From: Serratia sp. H1w
GTDB lineage: Bacteria; Pseudomonadota; Gammaproteobacteria; Enterobacterales; Enterobacteriaceae
DNA length: 64,000 nt
Direction of reading: 5' to 3'
Assembly: GCF_000633355.1 (NCBI RefSeq)
Contig: NZ_AYMQ01000065.1
Location: 1-64,000 of the forward strand
The first letter of the stretch is position 1. Each line of letters opens with the position of its first letter. The position numbers and the translations under genes were made by a program. The notes beneath the pieces were generated by a model. The model worked only from the letters and a program-made list of their open reading frames with translations, was not told the origin of the DNA and did no database searches. Positions 1 through 8,001 of the stretch are shown in pieces.

Positions 1-21
1 CCAGCCACCAGCCACCAGCCA
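1..21. repeat. Heptanucleotide tandem repeat, three copies at the window edge
   Basis: CCAGCCA is repeated three times head to tail at bases 1-21, and the array may continue to the left. Because 7 is not a multiple of 3, a change in copy number would shift any reading frame that crosses it. Confidence 0.6.
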
Positions 22-332
22 CAAGCTTCAGGTTCAATAATGAAGATCAAAATATTATTGAGCTTTTACAGAAAGCTATTGATTCTTATAAAGGAAAGCT
101 TCAGTGGGTGATGGATAGTCAGAAGAAAGAATATGGTCATGGCATAAATAGAGTTATTTATCCTAAACATGTTCATGAAATGAAAAATAAAGCGATAAAG
201 ATTTACAAACTACCAGTTGAAAAATACATGGCTAAATATGAACCAGAATTTGGCCAATTAGCATATGACGATCTTAAAAATTTAACACAACATGTCATAT
301 CAGTTTTAAAAGGGGCAGATATTGATGTTTGA
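1..332 (+). CDS. C-terminal end of an unidentified protein, cut by the left window edge; candidate polymorphic toxin tail
   Basis: The reading frame is open from base 3 to the stop at 330-332, so the start lies outside the window. About 109 residues are visible, rich in Lys, Tyr and Asn, ending GADIDV. I do not recognise a domain. The next reading frame starts with an ATG overlapping this stop (325-327), the tight arrangement usual for a toxin tip and its immunity gene, and a row of small immunity-like genes follows. That context suggests the C-terminal toxin domain of a Rhs, CdiA or T6SS effector, but it could equally be another immunity protein. The internal ATG at 108 is not needed as a start. 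A 7-base tandem repeat covers bases 1-21. Confidence 0.4.
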   Translation, partial: SHQPPATSFRFNNEDQNIIELLQKAIDSYKGKLQWVMDSQKKEYGHGINRVIYPKHVHEMKNKAIKIYKLPVEKYMAKYEPEFGQLAYDDLKNLTQHVISVLKGADIDV

Positions 333-598
333 GCCATTATCATTTAAGCATGGTCAGATGAATAGCGTGCCGATTAATTAGAAATGTTCGCCATAAATAT
401 TCATTGCTACTTGAGTTATGCAGTTGTGGTATGGAGATTTTTAGTGATGGGCAGCTTACTGATCTTCGTCAGAAGGTTGATGATTTGATGAAAGATGAAT
501 TATCTGAGAAATATTTGCATGATTGCTTGTTATCTTTGGCTACAATGATCGACCGGGCTTATAGTGATAATAAGAGTTTTTTATTTCCACCGTTTTAA
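325..598 (+). pseudogene. Frameshifted small immunity-like gene
   Basis: An ATG at 325 overlaps the stop of the preceding frame and opens 18 codons, ending at TAG 379-381. The +1 frame is open from 362 and runs to the stop at 596-598, giving a protein end rich in Leu and acidic residues (RNVRHKYSLLLELCSCGM onward). Joining the two frames near 375 gives one protein of about 90 residues, a usual size for an immunity protein. The downstream frame on its own offers only weak starts (TTG at 404, ATG at 431). I read this as one gene broken by a single-base indel; a second, independent small ORF is the alternative. Confidence 0.45.
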
Positions 599-683
599 TA
601 AATTAAACTGGTTATAGCAAGTATGTTCAAGATGGAACTAAACGGTTATCAATAGTGTATATCGTATAGGGGATTTTAATTGA

Positions 684-1208
684 ATGAAAAGTAAAGATAC
701 TAAATCAGAGAAACAGTTGGTTGATGGTTTGGAATCATATCTGAAATATGGTTATATTGATCCTTATTATATCAATTGTGACTCATTTGATGAGAATGCA
801 GATCAGGCCGAAGAATATTTAAGAGATTTATCATCTCTCAATAGAGTTTTGGTTGAGAATTATTACAAAAGAATCATCGAGTCTGAAGTTATATGTAATG
901 ACTTCTTTAAATCATGCTGCATGTCTAGACTGTTATTATCAGAGTCAGAGTGGGGATATGTTTTTAACTACTTGAGTGAAAATAGCGGGGTTTTATCAAT
1001 CCCTATCCTAAAAGAAGCATTTTCTTATTTTTATTATGCAAAGAATGACCCTGAAGCTCATTTGATACCGGAGGGATTGTTTAAAAAATTGAAAAACAGA
1101 TATGAAGAAGTTAAAGATGAACGTGATGCTGAGTTTTATCACCTGGATGAAGAATATAAAAATTTTGTTAAATCTTATTGCTTGATCCAAGTCAATTACT
1201 CAGCCTAG
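684..1208 (+). CDS. Hypothetical protein, candidate immunity protein
   Basis: A 174-residue acidic, mostly helical-looking soluble protein with no signal peptide or membrane segment. The start is supported by AGGGGA about 12 bases upstream. It lies in an AT-rich run of small same-strand genes separated by 50-150 bases, the layout of orphan immunity genes collected behind a polymorphic toxin. I do not recognise the family; the immunity role is inferred from context only. Confidence 0.5.
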   Translation: MKSKDTKSEKQLVDGLESYLKYGYIDPYYINCDSFDENADQAEEYLRDLSSLNRVLVENYYKRIIESEVICNDFFKSCCMSRLLLSESEWGYVFNYLSENSGVLSIPILKEAFSYFYYAKNDPEAHLIPEGLFKKLKNRYEEVKDERDAEFYHLDEEYKNFVKSYCLIQVNYSA

Positions 1209-1258
1209 AAACTGTGAAACTCAGTAAATTCGAATCTTAAGATCTTGAGGACAAGTTA

Positions 1259-1540
1259 ATGATTACTTTTGAAGACGCAGTAAAAAAGGCAAGCGAATAT
1301 TTAAGTGATACTGAGTTTCCTGTAGTTATAACGTCTCAGGGGCGTTTTTCAGAGGGCTGGTTCTTTTGTTTTGAATCTAGAGAGTATATTGAAACTGGTG
1401 ATTCATCAGCTCAGCTTGCAGGGAATGCTCCATTTATAATAGATAAAGATAATGGAGATATTTATTTGTTAGGGACAGCGCAACCGTTGAGGGAATATCT
1501 ACAAGAGTATGAAGAAAAGAAAAATAATCGGAGCCAGTGA
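1259..1540 (+). CDS. Imm35/YrhB-like immunity protein
   Basis: A 93-residue protein. The central part, with TSQGRFSEGWFFCFES followed by GNAPFIIDKDNGDIYLLGT, resembles the Imm35/YrhB fold, in which a user/self segment is followed by an 'aP.iVdk.tG.i...gt' motif. Members of that family are immunity proteins of polymorphic toxins. TTGAGG lies upstream of the ATG. Its place in the immunity-like cluster agrees with the family. The cognate toxin is not in the window. Family assignment is from memory of the motif. Confidence 0.6.
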   Translation: MITFEDAVKKASEYLSDTEFPVVITSQGRFSEGWFFCFESREYIETGDSSAQLAGNAPFIIDKDNGDIYLLGTAQPLREYLQEYEEKKNNRSQ

Positions 1541-1692
1541 GATCCCGGCAACTGTGCGGAAACTTTGCGTCTAAGTCCTTAAAGCTCCATCTTCCCGGCG
1601 CTGCGATCGAAGTATATAGGTTTCGTTTAATAATCGACCAGTTATCGAGTTGCAACCTAGTCAGGTAATCAGAATTTAGTGAGTTAATATAA

Positions 1693-1827
1693 ATGCCAAT
1701 AGATATATTTGGTTATACCAAACTGGATGTTAGTCTTTTTGATGATAAAATTAATATAATAAAGTCAAAATATGATAAAATTTTTGATAGTTCGTATCTT
1801 ATATGTATAAAGCAAATTCGATTTTAA
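1693..1827 (+). CDS. 44-residue ORF, probably a truncated immunity gene
   Basis: ATG at 1693, stop at 1825-1827. The 44 residues begin MPIDIFGYTKLDVSLF, which reads like the intact N-terminus of a larger soluble protein, and the frame then stops early. No good ribosome binding site is visible. Either a gene remnant or a very small gene; I favour a remnant. Confidence 0.3.
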   Translation: MPIDIFGYTKLDVSLFDDKINIIKSKYDKIFDSSYLICIKQIRF

Positions 1828-1935
1828 ATCGCTAGGAGCTTGCTCTATTAAAAAGCAGAGTGGAACAATATCATAATGGTGATGTATTGATTTGATTTAT
1901 TTAATGATTTTCCAATGAAATAATGAGGGGGGATA

Positions 1936-2166
1936 ATGCTAGAGTATAGCATAGGCAGTTCAATGAATAGGAATGACTTATATGCTGAATTATCATTGAA
2001 TAGAGTTCAGTGGGGAGAGGTCTCATTATCTAAAGATAGAAAATCCGTGAGCATTACTATCTATCCCAATGATAATGGTGTTCTTAAGTTCAATTGCGAT
2101 GAACTATTACATCTTATTGAGAGGGCGAAAGGCCATCTTCTTAAGTTGGAGCCTTTAGCTAAGTGA
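1936..2166 (+). CDS. Small hypothetical protein, candidate immunity protein
   Basis: A 76-residue soluble protein with alternating beta-like segments (WGEVSLSKDRKSVSITIY). The GGGGGG run just upstream of the ATG at 1936 is a good ribosome binding site. AT-rich like its neighbours. Family not recognised. Confidence 0.45.
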   Translation: MLEYSIGSSMNRNDLYAELSLNRVQWGEVSLSKDRKSVSITIYPNDNGVLKFNCDELLHLIERAKGHLLKLEPLAK

Positions 2167-2260
2167 AAGTCCCAGGGAGTGGCTTAAATGATGATCGATT
2201 GAGACGGCCTGACAGTGATATACTATATTAAAATTTTAATGACTATATAAGGTGATAACT

Positions 2261-2518
2261 ATGGATGTTCTCAGAGTTGATTACATTCCAGAGGGAAATG
2301 TCACTTTGTTTGATGTTCGCCTCTCTGAGTCTGAAGTTGTTGTTTTTTCAGACTGCTTAAACTATGTTTTAAAACATTGCTCAGATGAACAAGTAGATCA
2401 GTTAACCGAGTGTTCAAGTAAAGAAGAGCTATCCTATTTTTTAGCTGACCTTCTGGGATTGATGAAGTCTATGGAACATAAGAAATATATGCCAGATAGG
2501 TATAAGAGTTTGGATTGA
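2261..2518 (+). CDS. Small hypothetical protein, first of a tandem duplicate pair
   Basis: 85 residues from the ATG at 2261, chosen because AAGGTG lies just upstream; a GTG at 2252 is possible. The core VTLFDVRLSE ... LKHCSDEQ ... YMPDRYKSL is matched line for line by the next gene, so the two are paralogues from a local duplication. Two small paralogues side by side are common among immunity genes that track variants of one toxin family. Function otherwise unknown. Confidence 0.5.
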   Translation: MDVLRVDYIPEGNVTLFDVRLSESEVVVFSDCLNYVLKHCSDEQVDQLTECSSKEELSYFLADLLGLMKSMEHKKYMPDRYKSLD

Positions 2519-2553
2519 CGTTAAGAGTTTTGTTTTTATTAAATGGTGATGGA

Positions 2554-2802
2554 ATGGATCTATTACAAAAAGAGTGCATAGCCAGTGTGACTTTATTTGA
2601 TTTGAGGGCTTCTGAAGGTGAATTGATGGTGTACGAGGGTTGTATTGATTTTGTACTGTCTCATTGTTCAGATGAGGAAATTTATAAAATAACCGGATGT
2701 GCCGATAAGGAAGGACTATCTTTTTATAAAGATGAACTTCTTCGGTTGATAAAGATTATTGAAAGACCAGAATATCTACCTGAACGGTATAAGAATATCT
2801 GA
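2554..2802 (+). CDS. Small hypothetical protein, second of a tandem duplicate pair
   Basis: 82 residues from the ATG at 2554; an in-frame start at 2515 would add 13 residues with no counterpart in the paralogue. It shares VTLFDLRASE ... LSHCSDEE ... YLPERYKNI with the preceding gene at roughly half identity, so the duplication is not recent. Same strand and same AT-rich composition as the rest of the cluster. Confidence 0.5.
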   Translation: MDLLQKECIASVTLFDLRASEGELMVYEGCIDFVLSHCSDEEIYKITGCADKEGLSFYKDELLRLIKIIERPEYLPERYKNI

Positions 2803-2851
2803 CCATGATTGATAGATCCTTGCCAACTATGTATATATGGAGTAATCATAT

Positions 2852-3232
2852 ATGACAGAAAAACTGGTCGAATTTAGCGTTGTGGAGTCTCTACAGAATA
2901 GTCAGCTAGTGGATTTTAGATATTCTTCTGGCTCCCTTGAACTGATTTTGTCTTCTGGGGATAGTGAAGAAGGTAATAAAGTTAAAGTGTTGTTCGATTG
3001 GATTTATTCTTTCCGATTGACTGATGAAGGTGACCTATTGAAAATGCAGCAAGAGCAGAATGGGGAGATGCGCACGGGGTTTTACATTGTAGAAAATTCT
3101 AAGTATTTAGAGTGGTTTAATGAGCAAAACGGTAATGTACACGATGGAATGGTTCATTATATGCTCTCGACTGTAGATGATGTTATAGATATTTTAGCTT
3201 CTATTACCCCATCAATATCCATTAGTAGTTAA
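2852..3232 (+). CDS. Hypothetical protein, candidate immunity protein
   Basis: A 126-residue acidic soluble protein that ends the AT-rich cluster. No signal peptide or transmembrane segment. It stops 80 bases before the convergent yicH gene, which has normal chromosomal composition, so this marks the right edge of the laterally acquired segment. Family not recognised. Confidence 0.45.
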   Translation: MTEKLVEFSVVESLQNSQLVDFRYSSGSLELILSSGDSEEGNKVKVLFDWIYSFRLTDEGDLLKMQQEQNGEMRTGFYIVENSKYLEWFNEQNGNVHDGMVHYMLSTVDDVIDILASITPSISISS

Positions 3233-3261
3233 CAGAAATTTATAAATACCCCAATCTCTTG

Positions 3262-3294
3262 CTGCCGCAAGCGGATGATTCCGGGTGCGGCAGT
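3262..3294 (-). terminator. Hairpin after yicH
   Basis: CTGCCGCA at 3262 pairs with TGCGGCAG ending near 3293. It lies between the convergent immunity cluster and yicH. No long U run on either strand, so efficiency is uncertain. Confidence 0.45.
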
Positions 3295-3314
3295 GATTCA
3301 GAGTCCACTATCAG

Positions 3315-4979
3315 TCACGGCACCTGCTGCTCCAGCGTCTGTCCATCCTTACTGGTAGCCTGCAACTGCCCCTGCAATGACGCCTTAAACGGCCCATCAC
3401 CATTGAGCAGCCCCTTCAACTGCAACTGCAAATTACCGTCACCCTCTAGCGGCACATGCTGCCAACCCCATTGCTGCAAGGTATTCAACGGCACCGAGCG
3501 TCCGTTAAGGGACAGCGTGAACGGCTTGCCGGGCAGTTGGCTGATGTTGGCCTTGGCATCCAGCAGGCCATCGGGCATGAAGGCGCTCAGCTCGGTAACG
3601 TTGATTTGCTGTGTATCGGCATCCAACGCCAGCGAAGGGCGGCGTACGTCGATCTTGTTAAAGGTAGCCCCGCCAGCATTGAGTTTCAGCGAGCCGGACC
3701 AAATCCCCCACTGATGGTCACTGGCTAACAGCAGGTTGTTGCCATAGCCATCCAGCGAAGTGAGCTGGAAGGGGAAATCCGGGTTGATATCGATGATCAG
3801 ATTACGGTTGGTGCTCATCTTGCCAACGTAAACCTCTGCCAGCCAACTTGGCAGCGGCTGTAACCAGAGTTCACGCCAGTTGATGGGTAACGTGTACTCC
3901 AGCGCGGAGACCACCACCTCGTCGAGTTGTAGGCGTTTGTTGGCACGCAGCCAGTTGCCGGTGGTACGCAGTAACCCACCTTCCCAGCGGGTGGTGAATT
4001 GGCTAATCGCAATTCCGGCCGGGGAGAGCTGTATATCCATGATGGGGTCGATAAGATGGAAGTTGCCGTTGATCAGATCGTCGGCGGTGAAGTTGATTGC
4101 GCCATCCTGGCTGCTCCAATCCCCTTGCTGGAAGGTGATATTTTGCATCGACAGATCGAGATCGTTGGCCGCCCAGTCGTTCCCCTCCAGGCGAGCGTTA
4201 ATCAGATCCAAGCGTTTCACCGTAATGGGTGGCAGCGCCGTGAAGTGGCTCCAGAATTGCTCCAGCGTCAATGGCACTTGCAGGCGGACGTTGCTTAGCC
4301 GCAAGCGTTCAACCAACCAGCTGCCATCGGCGGCCCGGCTGGCGACTCCCGTCAGATCGCCCTGTGCCAGATCGGCACCAAAGTCGCTCAAAATCAGCTG
4401 GTTTTGTTTGATTTCACCCTGGATCAGCACCTGTGAGGCAGGGATGCCGTTGACGATCATCGAGCCAGCGCTGAACTGGAATTGATTGTTATCCCCGAGC
4501 AAATGGCCAGCGGTAGGCTGCCACGGGTTGATCCCGGCATTGACCTTCTGTGCGTTAAGCTGCCAGCTATTATCGTTGGATTGCAGCGCCATATTGCTCA
4601 GTTGCAGCACATCGGCCTGTATGGGGAGCGGCGCGCCTTGCAAAGGCTGAACGTTCAGGCTGCCATCGCGCAGCGTGATGCTGTCAAAATGGCGTGGTTC
4701 GGTGATTTGCCGCAGGCTGAATGCCATATCAACCTGCTTGGCCGCCAGCAGTTGTGGCTGGTTGTTGCGGGCGAGCGTGACGTCCTCCAGGCCGATCTGC
4801 CCTGGTTTGCTCCACGAATGCGATATTTTTCCCACCGACAACTGATAACTACCACGATCGCTGACCCATTGACTCAACCAGCCAGCAGCCCAGCGGGTTT
4901 GCCCCACTACGTAGAGCAGCACAATGGCCAGCACCATCAGCAGTAACAATGTGAGCAATAGTTTTCCGATAAATTTCAT
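3315..4979 (-). CDS. yicH: AsmA family protein YicH
   Basis: 554 residues from the ATG at 4979; a TTG at 5000 would add seven residues. An N-terminal membrane anchor (FIGKLLLTLLLLMVLAIVLL) is followed by a long, periplasmic, beta-rich AsmA-like domain. YicH is one of the E. coli AsmA-like proteins, a group linked to phospholipid transport to the outer membrane and envelope homeostasis. It stands next to xanP as in E. coli, and its length matches the family. Confidence 0.85.
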   Translation of the reverse strand: MKFIGKLLLTLLLLMVLAIVLLYVVGQTRWAAGWLSQWVSDRGSYQLSVGKISHSWSKPGQIGLEDVTLARNNQPQLLAAKQVDMAFSLRQITEPRHFDSITLRDGSLNVQPLQGAPLPIQADVLQLSNMALQSNDNSWQLNAQKVNAGINPWQPTAGHLLGDNNQFQFSAGSMIVNGIPASQVLIQGEIKQNQLILSDFGADLAQGDLTGVASRAADGSWLVERLRLSNVRLQVPLTLEQFWSHFTALPPITVKRLDLINARLEGNDWAANDLDLSMQNITFQQGDWSSQDGAINFTADDLINGNFHLIDPIMDIQLSPAGIAISQFTTRWEGGLLRTTGNWLRANKRLQLDEVVVSALEYTLPINWRELWLQPLPSWLAEVYVGKMSTNRNLIIDINPDFPFQLTSLDGYGNNLLLASDHQWGIWSGSLKLNAGGATFNKIDVRRPSLALDADTQQINVTELSAFMPDGLLDAKANISQLPGKPFTLSLNGRSVPLNTLQQWGWQHVPLEGDGNLQLQLKGLLNGDGPFKASLQGQLQATSKDGQTLEQQVP

Positions 4980-5063
4980 CAGCGGATCCGTAGCGGTCAA
5001 AAAAGATACCCTGTTTATGCCGCAATTAGCCCGTCAGCTCAAGGGCAATAGCCTGAAAGACAA

Positions 5064-5099
5064 TAAAAAAACGGCCAGTAGCGGTTTGCCAATGGCCGT
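5064..5099 (-). terminator. Rho-independent terminator of xanP
   Basis: ACGGCCA (5071-5077) pairs with TGGCCGT (5093-5099). On the minus strand the stem is followed by a run of seven U. It lies 19 bases past the xanP stop. Confidence 0.8.
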
Positions 5100-5117
5100 T
5101 GGTTTGCTGCGGGATAG

Positions 5118-6512
5118 TTATTTTTCTTGTGGGAACACCAGGTTCAGCACAATGGCGGTGATCCCACCGGCTGCGATACCGGAAGACAGCAGGGTTTTAA
5201 TCCAGTCCGGTGCAAACTGCAAGATCAGCGGCTGTTGGGAAACCCCCATGCCGACGGCCAGCGACAGCGCCATGATCATGATGGCACGGCGGTTTAACGT
5301 CTCGCGGGAAACGATGCGCACGCCGGAGGCCGCAATGGTACCAAACATCACGAGCGTCGCGCCGCCCAGCACCGGTTCAGGAATATGCTGCACAAAACCG
5401 GCAACGGCCGGGAATAACCCCAGCACGATCAGCATCAGCGCCACCACAAAGCCGACGTAGCGGCTGGCAACGCCAGTCAGTTGGATCACCCCGTTGTTCT
5501 GGCCAAAACAGGAGTTCGGGAAGGTGTTGAAGACTGCCGACAGCATCGAGTTCAGGCCGTTGGCCAGTACGCCGCCTTTCAGGCGCTTCATATACAGTGG
5601 GCCGCTGACCGGTTGTTCAGAAACGTCGGAGGTGGCGGTGATATCGCCGATAGTTTCCAGCGAAGTGACCATAAAGATCAGCATCAGCGGCAGCAACAGG
5701 TTCCAATCGAAGCCCAGGCCGTAGTACAGCGGTGTTGGAATGTTGATGATGGTGGTTTGGGTGGACGGCTCGGTTGCCGGCAGCATGTCCATGGCCCAGG
5801 CCAGCAGATAACCCACGGCCATGGCGATCACCAACGAAGCGACGCGCAGGTAAGGGTTACGTTGGCGGTTAAGCAGAATAATCACCACCAGCACCGCCCC
5901 TGCCAACAGCAGATTTTTGGGGGAGCCGAAGGTGTGATCGCTCATCGCCGCATAGCCGCCACCGATAGAGGTCAGCCCGACCTGAATCAGCGACAGGCCG
6001 ATAATCATCACCACAATGCCGGATACCAGCGGGGTAATGATTCGGCGCGCCAGGTGCAACACGCGTGACAGCAGGATTTCGGTGCAGGAGGCGACCATTA
6101 AGGTACCAAATAGCGCGGCCATCATGGTGGGGACATCTGCGCCGCCGTTTTTCAGCGCCAGCCCACCCATAATCAGCGGTGAGACAAAGTTGAAGCTGGT
6201 GCCCTGAATAGACAGCAGGCCAGAACCCACCGGACCCCAGGTTTTGATTTGCAGGATCGAGGCCAGACCGGAAGCGAACAGCGACATGCTAATAATGTGT
6301 TGCGTATCCTGTGCAGGCAGGCCAAGCGCCTGGCAGATCAGCAGGGCCGGGGTGATCACGGCAACAAACATTGCCAGCAGATGCTGGCCGGCGGCAAACA
6401 GGGTCTGCGGCAGCGGCGGGCGATCTTCCAGGCGGTAAATCAGTTCGCTATTGTGCACAACGGGGGCTGATGCTTTTTGCGCGGCATCGAGCTCGGCGGT
6501 TTGACTGGACAT
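5118..6512 (-). CDS. xanP: Xanthine permease XanP
   Basis: 464 residues with about 12-14 hydrophobic helices, of the nucleobase-ascorbate transporter (NAT/NCS2) family. It is a proton-driven xanthine importer in the inner membrane. The conserved region [15 protein letters not shown] and the later [19 protein letters not shown] segment, with its Glu and Asp in the transport domain, are visible. It sits between yicH and gltS as in E. coli (yicE), and length agrees. A PurR-like operator lies upstream, consistent with control by purine supply. Confidence 0.92.
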   Translation of the reverse strand: MSSQTAELDAAQKASAPVVHNSELIYRLEDRPPLPQTLFAAGQHLLAMFVAVITPALLICQALGLPAQDTQHIISMSLFASGLASILQIKTWGPVGSGLLSIQGTSFNFVSPLIMGGLALKNGGADVPTMMAALFGTLMVASCTEILLSRVLHLARRIITPLVSGIVVMIIGLSLIQVGLTSIGGGYAAMSDHTFGSPKNLLLAGAVLVVIILLNRQRNPYLRVASLVIAMAVGYLLAWAMDMLPATEPSTQTTIINIPTPLYYGLGFDWNLLLPLMLIFMVTSLETIGDITATSDVSEQPVSGPLYMKRLKGGVLANGLNSMLSAVFNTFPNSCFGQNNGVIQLTGVASRYVGFVVALMLIVLGLFPAVAGFVQHIPEPVLGGATLVMFGTIAASGVRIVSRETLNRRAIMIMALSLAVGMGVSQQPLILQFAPDWIKTLLSSGIAAGGITAIVLNLVFPQEK

Positions 6513-6566
6513 GGTGTGGCATTCCCAAAGGCGGCAAAGAAGGCATTTTAATGATCTGCCTCACAA

Positions 6567-6582
6567 AAGCAAACGGTTGCGC
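6567..6582. promoter_or_regulatory. Probable PurR operator upstream of xanP
   Basis: AAGCAAACGGTTGCGC matches the PurR operator ACGCAAACGTTTGCGT at 13 of 16 positions by eye and keeps the central dyad. It lies 55 bases upstream of the xanP start, a sensible place for purine repression of a purine transporter. Confidence 0.6.
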
Positions 6583-6749
6583 ATTAATATTTTTCGCGCT
6601 ACCAACCTCATGAATGTCGCATTTTCGTTCATTTTTTCTTGTGTTATTAGCCGTTTTTACTTTTAATCCACCCTTCATCGAGTTAAAAAACTGAGTAAAT
6701 TTTATAACTTATTAATTTATTGGATTTTATTACTACACGGAGTAGCTAG

Positions 6750-7961
6750 ATGTTTCATCTCGATACTTACGGCACATTAGTTGCCGCCACGCTGGTTCTG
6801 CTGCTCGGGGGCAAATGCGTGCGCTCCATTCCTCTGCTGAGAAAATATACTATTCCTGCCCCCGTTGCCGGTGGTCTACTGGTAGCGGTCCTATTATTAG
6901 TACTGAAGAAAACGGTGAACTGGGAAATCGGCTTTGATATGTCGCTGAAAGACCCGTTGATGCTGGCCTTCTTTGCCACCATCGGCCTGAATGCCAACCT
7001 GGCACGTTTGCGGGCCGGGGGTAAAGCGCTGCTGGTATTCCTGTTTGTGGTGCTGGGCCTGCTGCTGGTACAGAACGCCATCGGTATTGGCATGGCGAAA
7101 ATGCTGGGCCTGGATCCGTTAATGGGGCTGATTGCCGGCTCGATTACGCTATCTGGTGGGCATGGCACCGGGGCGGCCTGGAGCAAGGTATTCATCGAAC
7201 GCTACGGCTTTGAGAATGCCACCGAAGTGGCCATGGCCTGCGCCACCTTTGGTCTGGTGTTGGGCGGGTTGATTGGTGGCCCAGTAGCCCGCTATCTGGT
7301 GAAACACTCTTCAACACCGGAAGGTACACCTGATGACAGCGTGCAGCCGAGCGGCTTTGAGAAGCCGGAAAGTGGCCGTCTGATCACCTCACTGGTGATG
7401 ATCGAAACCATCGCCATGATCGCCATCTGCCTGAGCCTGGGTAACCTTATTGCCGGGTTATTGAATGGTACGGCCTTTGAGCTGCCGACCTTTGTCTGCG
7501 TGCTGTTTGTCGGCGTGATCCTCAGCAACACCCTGTCGGCAACGGGCTTCTACCAGGTGTTTGAGCGGGCGGTCTCCGTATTGGGCAACGTGAGCCTGTC
7601 GCTGTTCCTGGCGATGGCGTTGATGAGCCTGCGCCTGTGGGAGTTGGCTTCGCTGGCCCTGCCGATGTTGGCGATCCTGGCAGTACAAACGCTGGTCATG
7701 GCGCTGTACGCCATCTTCGTGACTTATCGCGTGATGGGTAAAAACTACGATGCAGCGGTGCTGGCTGCGGGTCACTGCGGTTTTGGTATGGGGGCAACGC
7801 CAACGGCTATCGCCAACATGCAGGCGATCACCGATCGTTTCGGCCCTTCACATCTGGCATTCTTGGTGGTGCCGATGGTGGGTGCGTTCTTTATCGATAT
7901 CGCCAACGCTATCGTGATTAAGCTTTACCTGATGCTGCCGGTGTTCCCGGCGATCGGCTAA
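6750..7961 (+). CDS. gltS: Sodium/glutamate symporter GltS
   Basis: 403 residues, hydrophobic throughout. Two inverted halves each carry a glycine-rich segment: SITLSGGHGTGAAW in the first and AAGHCGFGMGATPTA in the second. These are the re-entrant substrate/ion loops of the ESS family. It imports glutamate with Na+ across the inner membrane. CGGAG precedes the ATG. It is divergent from xanP and convergent with recG, as in E. coli. Confidence 0.93.
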   Translation: MFHLDTYGTLVAATLVLLLGGKCVRSIPLLRKYTIPAPVAGGLLVAVLLLVLKKTVNWEIGFDMSLKDPLMLAFFATIGLNANLARLRAGGKALLVFLFVVLGLLLVQNAIGIGMAKMLGLDPLMGLIAGSITLSGGHGTGAAWSKVFIERYGFENATEVAMACATFGLVLGGLIGGPVARYLVKHSSTPEGTPDDSVQPSGFEKPESGRLITSLVMIETIAMIAICLSLGNLIAGLLNGTAFELPTFVCVLFVGVILSNTLSATGFYQVFERAVSVLGNVSLSLFLAMALMSLRLWELASLALPMLAILAVQTLVMALYAIFVTYRVMGKNYDAAVLAAGHCGFGMGATPTAIANMQAITDRFGPSHLAFLVVPMVGAFFIDIANAIVIKLYLMLPVFPAIG

Positions 7962-7969
7962 TTGATAAC

Positions 7970-7994
7970 GCCCCTCTTGCAGATAAAGAGGGGC
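7970..7994. terminator. Hairpin between convergent gltS and recG
   Basis: GCCCCTCTT (7970-7978) pairs perfectly with AAGAGGGGC (7986-7994). It lies 8 bases after each stop and could act in both directions, though flanking U runs are short. Confidence 0.6.
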
Positions 7995-8001
7995 AGATTG
8001 A

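Noticed and set aside
3259-3714. Cys- and Ser-rich 151-residue frame opposite yicH
   Set aside because: It lies entirely over the yicH coding sequence on the other strand and has no ribosome binding site; yicH is a clear family member.
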